64,000 nucleotides of DNA from Gari tellinella (taxonomy: Eukaryota; Mollusca; Bivalvia; Cardiida; Psammobiidae), in NCBI GenBank assembly GCA_922989275.2, contig OV277864.1:50591550-50655549 (forward strand), read 5' to 3'. Position numbers and translations under genes: made by a program. Under the pieces are notes generated by a model. It was not told the DNA's origin and searched no databases. It saw nothing but the letters and a program-made list of their open reading frames with translations. Positions 46,504-57,322 of this stretch are shown here, one piece after another (the first letter of the stretch is position 1; the number at the start of each line of letters is the position of its first letter).

Positions 46504-46784
46504 TTAAAGCAGGGCTTCTGTGTGCATTTTGCAGTTTATCCTGACGAAGCTCAGTGTCGGACCTGTTTCACTAACTTAAACATGTTCAGTGTGGACACAG
46601 ATGTGACGGGTTTTCTGGAAATTCTCAAATCTGAGTCTACACTAGAGACGGGGTTTGTCAGTTTGGGTTTGGATCTAGTTAAGAGACGTGTGCACATGTA
46701 TATATATATATTTACTATTATTTGTTTCTGTTGTAACTTGTTCTGTTTATAGATCTATAGTTGATATAAGAATGTAAAACATTT

Positions 46785-46863
46785 ATGGAGGGCCTCATGG
46801 GAGATTAGTCGTTTGACTAAATGAGACACCCTCGTTAAATAAAGTCATTCATTCATTCATTCA
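46785..46863 (+). mobile_element. retroposon 3' end with (ATTC)n tail
   Basis: GGGCCTCATGGGAGATTAGTC, TTTGACTAAATGAG, ACCCTCGTTAAATAAAGTC and an ATTC repeat. The same ending occurs at 50.80-50.88 kb (minus) and 62.92-63.01 kb (plus). Only the 3' end is recognisable, so SINE and LINE remain open. Confidence 0.6.
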
Positions 46864-46901
46864 GGTTAGCAGTGTGTGCCCCGTGTGCAGCGTGCAGAGT
46901 A

Positions 46902-47135
46902 CAGTAGAGAAAAAGTATATTCTTTCCCATAAACGCGTTTACGCTAAAACTATTATTTCCATTGCAAACAGTTTGGAGCCAGATCAGACGCTGGGTTACC
47001 CGGCGTCTGATCAGGCCCCAAACTGTTTGCCACTCAGATTAAAACTGGTAGTCAGGATTGTCAAAAAGTTTTCATTTTCTATATTTCACTTCGATGCGTT
47101 TGCGTTTGAACGAAAGTGTTACGTTTTCTCCACTG
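46902..47135. mobile_element. MITE family D, copy D9
   Basis: TA, CAGTAGAGAAAAAGTATATTC ... ACGTTTTCTCCACTG, TA. Hairpin about 46963-47031. Length 234 bp. Confidence 0.8.
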
Positions 47136-47315
47136 TATTTCAGACCGGTAGCAAACTCGCAATCGATGGCCATCGATTTCTTTACTGAACATTTGTCACA
47201 AATATGTCCAGTACCTTCAGTGTTTGATTGTATTTTGTGTACTATTGGTTTTATTGCATGTGAGTAAGTGGTCAGCTTGACCAATGGGGAACAATAGGGC
47301 TATTGTTATGTTGTG

Positions 47316-48690
47316 TATAGGTCGTTTGCAGTTAAAAAACCACGATAAATCTTAGATAGTTTTAAAACTAGTGGACGTATTCAAATGATATTTTGCATAC
47401 ACTTATGATGTGCCTATACCAACTCTGACAAGGAAATTCAGAATTTTTGACATTCTGACTAAAAACTTTTCTTCTTAGTTTTGTATAAATTTTGAGTCGC
47501 TGAAAATGGTCAATTACGTGGGGTGTTATTGGCTATTACCTTGATCACGTTTGTTTATATTGGAGAATATCTACAGGTAAAATCCCGTGCTAGTTGCTTC
47601 TGTCTGAAATGTGAATCCCGTGCTGATATAGGTTGTTTAGTTATACAAAATTAATTATGAGGCCCCATTAAATTTTTACTATGCTAAATCCATGAATTCT
47701 TCACAAGGAATAAAGAGAATTGCATTACTTTTCAAACCGAATCTCTAACATTTCTACATACTACAGAGCTCCAGATAAGAGAGAGTAAATTGAATAAGTC
47801 ATTTTCTCACTCGTTTCAGCACCAAATCCTATGATATGACTACTCATTAGAATCGTTTCGAACAGACGGTGCTAATGAGTAGTCATATCATAGGGTTTAA
47901 TTCAGAAATAAAGACTTTAGTTTTGAAATACTCCTCCTATCCTATCTAATAGTGTTTGTATTATATGTGAAACTGTAGAACTTGTGGCCCAACCCCTTTT
48001 CCTGTAAAACATTTTGGACATAAAATATGTTTAAACTATCTGGAGCCCTGATAATATGTACCAGTGTACGAGTTGTATTGCAGTACATTTACGTTACGTT
48101 TTGTTTCTTTTAAACCATAAAGTAATAAAGGTTTTCGAACTGCTCTGGAAACATTTTTTTGAAAAGTTGATGATGGTAAGTTGGTGTAGATCGTCTGGTA
48201 AATTATGAATATGTCTCATCTGCTATTTATCACATTTAATTATTTTGCGTTTTGTTGATAAAACTTTCATATGAGTGGCACAAGGTTCGGATCCTATTCA
48301 GATACAAAATGGCTCCGGTGTCCGATCAGGATCTAGCATATTCGCAATTGACAGTATGGTCGGTTTAACGTACCCCAGTCAGGGCCTCGTTCGGTTAGTT
48401 GTAAACTACTATGGTATGCGATAGCTTAACGGCGAGGCGATACTGGGTCGTGAAAGATAGGCTGTTGAAAAACTTAAAATCACCCTCCGGAAAAGTGTCC
48501 CTTAGAAGTGTAAACTTTATATAGAAGCTATGAATAAAACTTTTTTATTACGAAGAGAAAAAAATGTTATTGTTTGTCAGAGTTGGTATAGGTATATCAT
48601 AAATTTATGCAAAATTCCATTTGTCTGCGTTGTGTTGATGTGGAGATATTTAAAAATTATCGTGTTTTTTTTAACTGCAAACGACCTATA
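47316..48690. mobile_element. 1.37-kb element I with long terminal inverted repeats
   Basis: TATAGGTCGTTTGCAGTTAA at the left is mirrored at 48671-48690. The mirror continues inward: CCTATACCAACTCTGACAA (about 47410-47432) against TTTGTCAGAGTTGGTATAGG (about 48570-48592). The inverted ends total roughly 120 bp. The middle holds MITE N4 and no transposase, so it is non-autonomous. TA may be the target. Confidence 0.7.
47764..48050. mobile_element. MITE family N, copy N4, nested in I
   Basis: CAGAGCTCCAGATAAG at the left, CTATCTGGAGCCCTG at the right. The central hairpin is ATGACTACTCATTAGAATCG, then GACGGTGCTAATGAGTAGTC. Confidence 0.65.
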
Positions 48691-49379
48691 GTTGGTAGAA
48701 TAGTTTTACCTGAAGACAGTCATTCCTTGACCAGAACTTGAGTCTCAGAGATGTAAAGATGTATGTAGTGTGATTCGTGTGGCTGGAGATATAATTTATA
48801 CTGTAAGTTTTCCCTTGTCCCTTTCCCGTAGCTTAGTATTATTTTTATACGCGTGGATTTTTATGTTGCATTTTAGTGAGTAATAGCTGTAGTTAGTTAG
48901 ACCCGCTCATTGGCCTTTTGTAGGTGGCCACTATGGTGGGTTAGAAGGGACTTCTGTAGATGGCGGAAAAACTTGAGAATGTCGTCAGCTAGATGATAAT
49001 GCCCAGATATTTCAGATGCTCCTGTGTGTCCTTTTAAAATATAGCTCTAGACAACTACCGGCTGTGCCAGGCCTGTGGAGATAGACGTCTGTCCAGTCAA
49101 ACTACTTTGAACAAAGACATAGACATTTGCATGTGTGCCCATACTAATTGATTTAGCATGCATCGCTTGGCTGTGCGTCTGTGTGACTGTAATGGTTTAA
49201 TGTAATATGCATGCTGTATGGTTGAACTTTACGCCTCTGTTGCTATGTTGATTTAGAGTGACCCGTGGTTTGAACGTTATGCCTTTATGGCTAGATTAAT
49301 ATGAAGTAATCTTTGTGATTTAACTTTATGCCTTTATGGCTAGGTTAATATGAAGTAATCTGTGTGGTTCAACTTTATG

Positions 49380-49765
49380 TCTGTGTGGCTATATTATTTA
49401 GAGTAACCTCTGTAGTTAGACGTTTGCCTGTGTGGCTATATTAACTAGAGTAACCTCTGTAGTTAGACGTTTGCCTGTGTGGCTATATTAACTAGAGTAA
49501 CCTCTGTAGTTAGACGTTTGCCTGTGAGGCTATACTAACTAGAGTAACCTCTGTGGTTAGACGTTTGCCTGTGTGGCTATATTAACTAGAGTAACCTCTG
49601 TGGTTAGACGTTTGCCTGTGTGGCTATATTAACTAGAGTAACCTCTGTGGTTACATGTAGACGTTTGCCATTAGAGTAACCTCTGTGGTTAGACGTTTGC
49701 CTGTGTGGCTATATTAACTAGAGTAACCTCTGTGGTTAGACGTTTGCCTGTGTGGCTACATCCAA
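49380..49765. repeat. 47-bp minisatellite
   Basis: About eight units of AGTAACCTCTGTGGTTAGACG-TTTGCCTGTGTGGCTATATT-AACTAG, nearly identical in the centre, with one shortened unit near 49.65 kb. Less regular related phrases extend left to about 49.22 kb. Confidence 0.9.
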
Positions 49766-50804
49766 TGTGATCTGTGTGATTGTTTATATTCAGCATACAA
49801 ACTGTGTGGTTGTGACATAGCTATGTGTGTACAAAACCTGTGGAATAGAACAATTAGACAATTAGACAAAGTGTACCGTGGACAATATATTTTAAGACTA
49901 TCTTGGAGTCTAAGAGTATCTTAATAATCATAGTATTGATTGAAGTGTTGCTGACCAGTATTTTACATGTGTTGTTGTATGAGTGAATGTGTATGAAATA
50001 GTAAGTAACGGAATTCATAGTCTCGGCTTTTATTTACTTTTTTTAAAAGAATCCCGGAATCATGGTTTCCTTATCGTAACATTTAAGGAAATTGTGACAA
50101 CATGCTACAGGGCTTTCATTCCGTAGAGTATCCGCAGAGTAGTCGTTCGACTGGTAAAAGACCATCGCGGCAGTTTCTTCGAATTTTCAAAACATTCAGA
50201 TTTTTATTTTAAATTTTGCATGTTGCTAGTATATACCCTGTTATGCAGAAATATGAAATAAAAGTAGGGGGTCCCCGAACTGGATCTTTTCTTAATAGCT
50301 TGTTTTTTGGGTACACCCCTAATTATTCGGAGACACGTGCTTTTGATCATAAAATCTCAGAATAACCTTGTTCAGCTTTGTAATTTACCTAATCTGTTGG
50401 GTTATACATAATATTTTCATAAAATAGAAAAAAATATAGAAGAAAGTAGCACCAAAAGCATGAAAACAAGACAGCATCCGTCAATAAAGGGAACACATCA
50501 AATAGTATTTTTTCTCTTACAGTTCAAACATTCAGATTTTGACAATATTTTTCACAAATATCTATAGATAAAGCAATAATTTACTGAAGTCACACATAAA
50601 AATTACAGGTACCCGGATCAGTTTTTTTTCTGAAAAATACAAATGTCTACATAGAGAGCAACACACGTCAATCCAATTACATATAGGGCTATCTACAAAT
50701 GCTATATGAGAACCACTTAAAATGCTAAAATGTGTCCAGATACATACTTTCAATCGTCAATAATGTATCACTATTCAAGCACTATTAGTATATATCGAAT
50801 GAAT

Positions 50805-50885
50805 GAAATGAATGAATGAACGACTTTATTTTACGAGGGTCACTCACTTAGTCAGGAGACTAATCTACCTTGAGGCCCTCAAACA
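50805..50885 (-). mobile_element. retroposon 3' end with (GAAT)n tail, left arm
   Basis: GAATGAATG repeat, GACTTTATTTTACGAGGGTC, CTTAGTCAGGAGACTAATC, then GAGGCCCTC: the reverse of the 46.79-kb copy. The tail is shorter than its partner in the right arm. Confidence 0.6.
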
Positions 50886-51044
50886 AGCATTTCTTACAAA
50901 TCATATAATTAACAATAATAACACGATCAATATAAACAGTCAAAAATAATTAACAAGAAAATAACACTCTCTATATAAACAATAGGCAGGCATTTAGGCG
51001 TTCTCTGCAAATAGTGTATCTGTGGAGTACACTTGTCCTATGCA

Positions 51045-51230
51045 AACAGAGAAGACTCAAATCAGAGGGTTCCAAAAGGACTAACAGGAGTCCTCTGGCT
51101 AGGGTCTCCACTGTCTCATATTAGAATAAATGGTCAAAAACAAACCCTAACTAGATCTATATGGTGTGCTAGGCTAAATTGGAAACTGGAATTGTCCATT
51201 TGAAGTTACAGGGGGGGGGGGGGGGGGGGG
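51045..51230. mobile_element. family L-like remnant and poly-G, left arm
   Basis: GCAAACAGAGAAGACTCAAATCAGAGG...CCTCTGGCTAGGGTCTCCACTGTC is a decayed AAACAG hairpin (about 51037-51117), then the L-type tail TTGTCCATTTGAAGTTACA and a G run near 51211. Confidence 0.5.
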
Positions 51231-51534
51231 GGTTTAAAGTCATTTAATCTATTATAATTTGAATTGAAAAACAGTGGAGACATAGTTGAGAGAGCAAGTA
51301 TTTAAATATCAGCCTGTCCGATTTGCTATTTTACTCCCGTTAATAACCAGCGAAGACACGCAGCATCGTGTTGTGTCAAACAGTTTGTATCCAAACCAGA
51401 CCTCAATTTATTCGATGTCTGTTATGGATCAAAACTTTGCAATATTGTTTTATTAATAATTAAGTTAGATCTAAATCAGAATGGGTTTTTAAGCTAGAAC
51501 TTGCAAAACGTATGTAAAAACCTAAAGTCAGTAA

Positions 51535-51672
51535 GGGTCCATGCTTATAAAACCCCTGAATTGAGTCCCAGACCGCTCCAAAGCACCTGATTAGCCAGAG
51601 TTGAGACTTTGGCTCAAATCCGACCAACAAAACACTCGAGAACGAACCAAGACCCAACTCAAACCACACAAG
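51535..51672. mobile_element. hairpin element M, copy M2 (left arm)
   Basis: GGGTCCATGCTTATAAAACC, GATTAGCCAGAGTTGAGAC, GGCTCAAATCCGACCAA, AACTCAAACC: related to M1 with many mismatches. Confidence 0.5.
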
Positions 51673-51906
51673 CATCACTAATCGTGATCGCCAAATTCAG
51701 GTATGACCGCATAATTAAGTTATTGAGATAGAAAAAATACAAATTTCAAATATAAACCATATCATACAGTATTGGTAAAAGGGAGGCAACTCAAGCAAAA
51801 TGTTTGCACGAGTTGCATCCCTTTGATCGTTAGAAACAGAAACTGCCGCGATCGTCCGTAAGACAGAGACAGCTCATGTTTGGTTATTACAGTGCCTGTG
51901 CTTTAA

Positions 51907-52377
51907 CCCCTTCACTGCCTTACCCCGAGCTCAATAGTTATTTCCAGACAGTTTGATTCCTGACCAGAAGCCGTATATGGCGGTCTCTGATCAGGATTCG
52001 AATGGTTTAAAATGATTTAAATACCGTATTTCTTAAGTAAAAAATACCTAATAAATGTATATAAAGAGAGATAAATCTACAGTAAACAAAAATTGTTTAA
52101 CCCTTTCCCTTATAGAAGCAACTTTTAGCACATTCATTTTATTCATCCGCTGAAGAAAATAGTTCCAAATTATACCGTAATGAATATGTGTCATATTAAA
52201 TACTTTCCTTATTCTAGCAGTTAATAGCTTAAAGCAGGCTGAAAGTAAAGCAGAATGCGCCTTTGGGTGCATTCTGCTTTACTTTCAACCTGCTTTAAGT
52301 AGTCACATATCTTCAATACTAGAAACAATGCTATCAGGTAAAGGGTTAATATTTGTGACGTCATGGCAGTGAAAGGG
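51907..52377. mobile_element. MITE family Q (TTAA), carrying nested A9
   Basis: CCCCTTCACTGCC at the left and GGCAGTGAAAGGG at the right, flanked by TTAA (51903-51906, 52378-52381). The hairpin about 51950-52008 (GACAGTTTGATTCCTGACC...GATCAGGATTCGAATGG) is a decayed AAACAG type. The partner in the right arm (61675-61896) is 222 bp, shorter by exactly the 249 bp of A9 plus its TTAA. Confidence 0.8.
52101..52345. mobile_element. MITE family A, copy A9: defining insertion with empty site
   Basis: CCCTTTCCCTTATAG ... CTATCAGGTAAAGGG, 245 bp, flanked by TTAA on each side. The right arm of the large inverted repeat has one TTAA (AAATATTAAACAA near 61698-61710) and no element, which proves both borders and the target duplication. 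Confidence 0.92.
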
Positions 52378-52518
52378 TTAACCTGTAGATATGGTTAATG
52401 TGCTTAGTTCATTTTGCAGTACCTTTATTGTAGTTCATCTGTATGATAATTTAATGTGTCCGTATTGTTATAACATATGTTTAAAATTTAAGTGCCTGAT
52501 TTGCTATAACCAATCTGA

Positions 52519-52781
52519 GGCCCGTTTTATAAAACTTCGTACGACAAAAACGTTCGTAAGTCAAAACTTTAAAATACATTTAATTTATGATTTCTTTTTC
52601 TAACCCTGTCTTGTGACATCTCTTTGGAATCGTCTTGAAAAGACGATTCCAAGGAGATGTCACAAGACAGAATAAGTTTTGTCACAAGACAGGATTAGAT
52701 GGAGAAATAAATAATTATTGAGACTTTTACAATCTGACTTACGACAACATTTGTCGTACGAAGTTTTATGAAACGGGCCCC
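52519..52781. mobile_element. foldback element family G, copy G7
   Basis: GGCCCGTTTTATAAAACTTCG ... AAGTTTTATGAAACGGGCCCC. The central palindrome TGTGACATCTCTTTGGAATCG / CGATTCC..GAGATGTCACA is followed by a repeated GTCACAAGACAGG. Partner in the right arm: 61271-61533. Confidence 0.85.
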
Positions 52782-53350
52782 ATGTTGGTTTGAACACTTG
52801 GATGATTCGATAAAATAGCTTGACCGTGCTATAACTTGCATAATTAATACATACATGTACCTGTGTTAATATAACTGGAGTGGTTAAGACAATGACTGTT
52901 AGCTGTTATCTACGTAATACCGGTATATGATTATGCCTATAATAACACATTCATCCCTGAAACTTCAAATTGAAAATACAGTCGAAACTCGATAATTCGT
53001 ACTCGCGTTTGTTCGAACATATCCATATTTTAAAGATAAAACATGGCTTAGCCACGTTTTAATTTTGAAATACGGATATGTTCGACGTAAGCGTAAGTGT
53101 TATAGAAATTAAACGGTGGCAATTCTGGAAAGATCGATTTAAGTGAGTTGAAGTATCGAGATTTGACAGAACCAATTTTCAATTCATCTTGGTCCAAATT
53201 TGTCTAGATTCAAGGGCTGTTATGCGTACTATTATGCAAAATGACAAACAGTGTTCATCCTGATCAAAGGGCTCGTGAAGGACATTTTACAGGTACACAA
53301 TTTGTAAATGACGAGTACACTCGTCGCTAAGACTGAATGTGTTAAGTTAA

Positions 53351-53603
53351 CCCTTTTCCCCATATAGAAGCGCCTTTTAGCGCATTCATTTTATATTCTT
53401 CCGCTGTAGAAAATAGTTCCAATCTATACAGCCATGCATGCATATGTATCATAAGAAATATTTTCTTTATCTTAACAGGTGGTTGCTTAAAGCAGACTGA
53501 AAGTAAAGCAAAATGCGCCTAATGGCGCATTCTGCTTTACTTTCAACCTGCTTAAGTAGTCACCTATTTTCAAAATTAAAAAAACAGGCTATGGGGTTAA
53601 GGG
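53351..53603. mobile_element. MITE family A, copy A10
   Basis: TTAA, CCCTTTTCCCCATATAG ... CTATGGGGTTAAGGG, TTAA. 253 bp. Present in both arms (partner 60449-60701), so older than the inverted duplication. Confidence 0.85.
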
Positions 53604-53691
53604 TTAAATTATCAACGTTTTGATGACTGGATACATGTATGAATAAGTAATGCATATATGACAATCGTCCTAACAATAGTATAGTGCTCCC

Positions 53692-54022
53692 TCCCAACAA
53701 CGATTCTCTCCTTACAGCAACCATTGTAGCTGTTCCCCAAACAAGACATTTATGTCTAACAATTCACTGCTGCAGTATCGTCTGCTTAAAATCGTCGTCT
53801 GCTGTTTTTTTCTCAACGTTACATATTAGTGGACATTTTGACAAGGAATACAATGACGTGTGAAACAGCTTCAATCCAGATCAGACGCCGCGTTACGCGG
53901 CGTCTGATCTGCATTCAAGCTGTTTGCAAATGTTTTAAAGTTCCTTCCCTATAACAACTCCCTCCTAACAACACACGCAAAGTTTGTCGCCCATTCGGTG
54001 TTGTTGTTGAGACGGAGCACTG
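53692..54022. mobile_element. MITE family E, copy E8
   Basis: TAGTGCTCCCTCCCAACAACG ... GTTGAGACGGAGCACTG, TA. Hairpin about 53861-53928 (CTTCAATCC/GCATTCAAG arms with two mismatches). Partner 60030-60360. Confidence 0.8.
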
Positions 54023-54167
54023 TATGGTTTGTACATAAGGGCTAGTTTAGTAAATATAGATATCATCGTTGTATGAATCGTTGTAATAAATATGATATTG
54101 TCAAACCAGTCTCATTATTTATCTCTACCGAAATAATAAGTGAAACACATTGTTTTTCTAGTATAAG

Positions 54168-54478
54168 TGTTTTCTTCTGACTTGTCTGAGTTATTTTTAG
54201 ATTGGAACATTCTAAACTTTTAAAAGGGATGAGTACCGTACTCGATGATTTCCGTACAGCCAGCTAGATATACGGGTAGCTGTATTTATTTGTGTAATGT
54301 ACAGTAGAGAAGACATTTTTTCCCGTTTAAACGTAAAACGCAATGCACTAAACTGTGGAACTTTACTTTTAGAAACTTTAACTATGTTTTTTAATCTGAG
54401 TAGCAAACAGGTTGGAGCCTGATCAGACGCCGGGTTACCCGGCGTCTGATCTGGCTCCAACCTGTTTGCAATGGAAAC
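54168..54478 (-). mobile_element. composite element D', half copy (left arm)
   Basis: Reverse of 59574-59884: TTCTGACTTGTCTGAGTTA...ACAGTAGAGAAGAC...hairpin about 54404-54471. It stops at the H element; the other half of D' is not present in this arm. Confidence 0.75.
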
Positions 54479-56729
54479 AAGAGCGTGTCCCAGTTACACG
54501 AATGCCCCCGATGATACAGGGAGGGGAATCCAGACTATCAAATGTAAAATGTTCGAGTTAGAGAGCTGAAACTGTCGTGGAGCGCCATTTTGAGGAATTC
54601 AAGGGCCATTACTCCAAAGGGCCCAGCATAAATTGGCACCGCTGGTTATCTAAATTGGTCTCCATTTTATGTCAACAAACATTTTCAGAAAGTTTGGTGA
54701 AGATCAGAGAAAAGCAATGTGTTTGTGAAACACAAATGCCCCCAGCCAGCACCATGTTCTGTAATGTAATGCTTATTTGCAAAAGTAGGTCAAAAGTCAT
54801 GGTCGTAGGGTAAATGAAACATTGGCATGGTTGGAGAAGTCTTAACACAAGAAACATATAAAGTATGGAAGCTCTAGGCCTACTGATTCAAATGTTATAG
54901 GCGTATAAAGATTTATACAAATAAAGGTCAAAGGTCAAAGTCACAAGGGCAAAAACGTAGGTATGGTTGGAAAGGTCTTGACACAAGAAATATATAAACA
55001 AAATATGAAAGCCGTAGGCCTACTGGTGCAAATGTTATAGCCATTTAAAGATTTCAACAAAAGTAGGTCAAATGTCAAGGTCACAAGGTCAAAAAGTTTT
55101 GTATGGTTAGAAAGGGAAAACACATGTCAAGTATAAAAGGCCAAGGTGCAAAAATGCAAAAGTTATATCCAAGGTTAAGGTTTTTGGTTAAAGTTTGATT
55201 AAATAGGTCAAAGATCGATGTCAAGGTCACATGGTCAAAGATGTTGGTATGGTTGGAAAGGTCTTGACACAAGAAATATACATACAAAATATTAAAGCCC
55301 TGGGCCAACTGGTGCAAATGTTATAGCCATTTAAAGTTTTTTCAAAAGTAGGTCAAATGTCAAGGTCACAAGGTCAAAAATTTTTGTATGGTTGGAAAGG
55401 TCTTGCCATGAAGAATACACATGCCAAGTATAAAAGGCCCAGGTTCAAAAATGCAAAAGTTATAGCCAATGTTAATGTTTTTGGTTAAAGTTTGATTAAA
55501 TAGGTCAAAGGTCAAGGTCAAGGGCACATGGTCAAAGATATTGGTATGGTAGGAAAGGTCTTGACACAAAACATATACATACAAAATATTAAAGCCCTAT
55601 GCTAACTGGTGCAAATGTTATAGCAATTTAAAGATTTTTACAAAAGAAGGTCAAATGTTAAGGTCAAGGTCAAAAAGTTTTGTATGGTTGGAAAGGTCTT
55701 GCCATGAGGAATACACATGCCAAGTATAAAATGCCCAGGTGCAAAAAAGCAAAAGTTATAGCCAAGGTTAAGGTTTTTGGTTAAAGTTTGATTAAATAGG
55801 TCAAAGGTCAAGGTCAAGGTCGCATGTTCAACGATGTTGGTATGGTTGGAAAGGTCTTGACACAAGAAATATACATACAAAATATGAAAGCCCTGGGCCT
55901 ACTGGTGCCAATGTTATAGCCATTTTAAGATTTTTAAAAAAATTAGGTCAAATTTCAAGGTCAAGGTCACAGGGTCAAAAAGTTTTATATGGTTGGAAAG
56001 GTCTTGCCATGAGGAATACACATGCCAAGTATAAAAGGCCAAGGTTTAAAAATGCAAAAGTTATAGCCAAGGTTAAGGTTTTTGGTTAAAGTTTGATTAA
56101 ATAGGTCAAAGGTCAAGGTCAAGGTCACATGGTCAAAGATGTTGGTATGGTTGGAAAGGTCTTGACAAAAGAAATATACGTACAAAATATGAAAGCCCTG
56201 GGCCTACTGGTGCAAATGTTATAGCCATTTAAAGATTTTTACAAAAGTAGGTCAAATGTCAAGGTCAAGGTCACAAGGTCAAACAGTTTTAAATGGTTGG
56301 AAAGGTCTTGCCATGAGGAATATACATGCCAAGTATAAAAGGCCCAGGTTTAAAAATGCAAAAGTTATAGCCAAGGTTAAGGTTTTTGGTTAAAGTTTGA
56401 TTAAATAGGTCAAATGTCAAGGTCAAGGTCACATGGTCAAAGATGTTGGTTTGGTAGGAAAGGTCTTGACAAAAGAAATATACATACAAAATATGAAAGC
56501 CCTGGGCCTACTGGTGCAAATGTTATAGCCATTTAAAGATTTTTACAAAAGGCGGTCAAATGTCAAGGTCAAGGTCACAAGGTCAAAAAGGTTTGTATGG
56601 ATGGAAAGGTCTTGATACAGGAAAGACACATGCCAAGTATAAAAGGTCCAGGTACAAAAATGCAAGAGTTATAGCCAAGGTTAAGGTTTTTGGCACAGAC
56701 AGACGGACGGACAAACCAACAGACATGAC
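54479..56729 (-). mobile_element. element H, truncated copy with about 300-bp tandem units (left arm)
   Basis: Starts CAAGAGCGTGTCCCAGTTAC, ATGCCCCCGATGATACAGGG, then an array of about 300-bp units, each two related halves of about 150 bp (GGAAAGGTCTTGACACAAG / GGAAAGGTCTTGCCATGAG). The unit spacing is 304 at the right end. Units carry TCAAGGTCAAGGTCAC. It ends in GACAGACGGACGGAC at the arm border; the terminal hairpin is missing. Confidence 0.8.
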
Positions 56730-57322
56730 ACTCCATGTTCGTTACTTTTGGATCTTCTGACAACACAAGTACACTTAAATTAATAAAAATTTAGGCATGC
56801 TCCTTTTCATTGACTAATTATTTATACTGTGTGAAAATATTTTTAGCCAATGTGGTATAGTTATTGAGTATTGCAACTTTTCAAATTTGAGTATTTTTTT
56901 CTCGTGCAGGGACCTCACATGAACCTTAAACGGGAATCTACTGTACATTACGCACAAAAATTACAGCTATCCGTATCTCTAACTGGAGGTAGCGAAAACT
57001 CATCCCTTTTAAAGTTTTAGAATGTTCCAATCTAAAAATAACTGATAGGTCAGAAGAAAACACTAATATTATCCTATTTTCGTGACTTGTCAGAGTTATT
57101 GTTAGAACAGAATAGTTAATAATGGTAAATAGGTAAGCAATGTAACATTGAATATGTAATCGTACACTTTCCTACTTGAGTTAAGTATGATCCTCGTGCA
57201 GCACGAGACCACTGCGCTAACTTTACTGATACATGTATTTTATTCTCTCCAAATAAACGCATTTATATACTAAAACTATTTTTATGCCCCCAGAATCTAC
57301 GATTCGGAGGCATATAGGTTTT
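56730..57322. other. spacer of the large inverted repeat
   Basis: Unique between arms. Its right part contains a D'-type right end (AATGTTCCAATCTAAAAATA, about 56940-57065) and then the left half of another D' (from about 57075). About 57287-57322 is the first 36 bp of the full H element, absent from the left arm. Confidence 0.8.

Larger units (their letters stand above)
50410..56729 (+). repeat. large inverted repeat, left arm
   Basis: Matches 57323-63402 in reverse. From about 52391 to 56729 paired coordinates sum to a constant 114052, so no net length change over more than 4.3 kb, and the reading frames on paired stretches translate identically. Further out, mismatches appear (a pair of 72-codon frames differs at four residues), and a 249-bp insertion is present only in this arm at 52097-52345. 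Confidence 0.9.
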
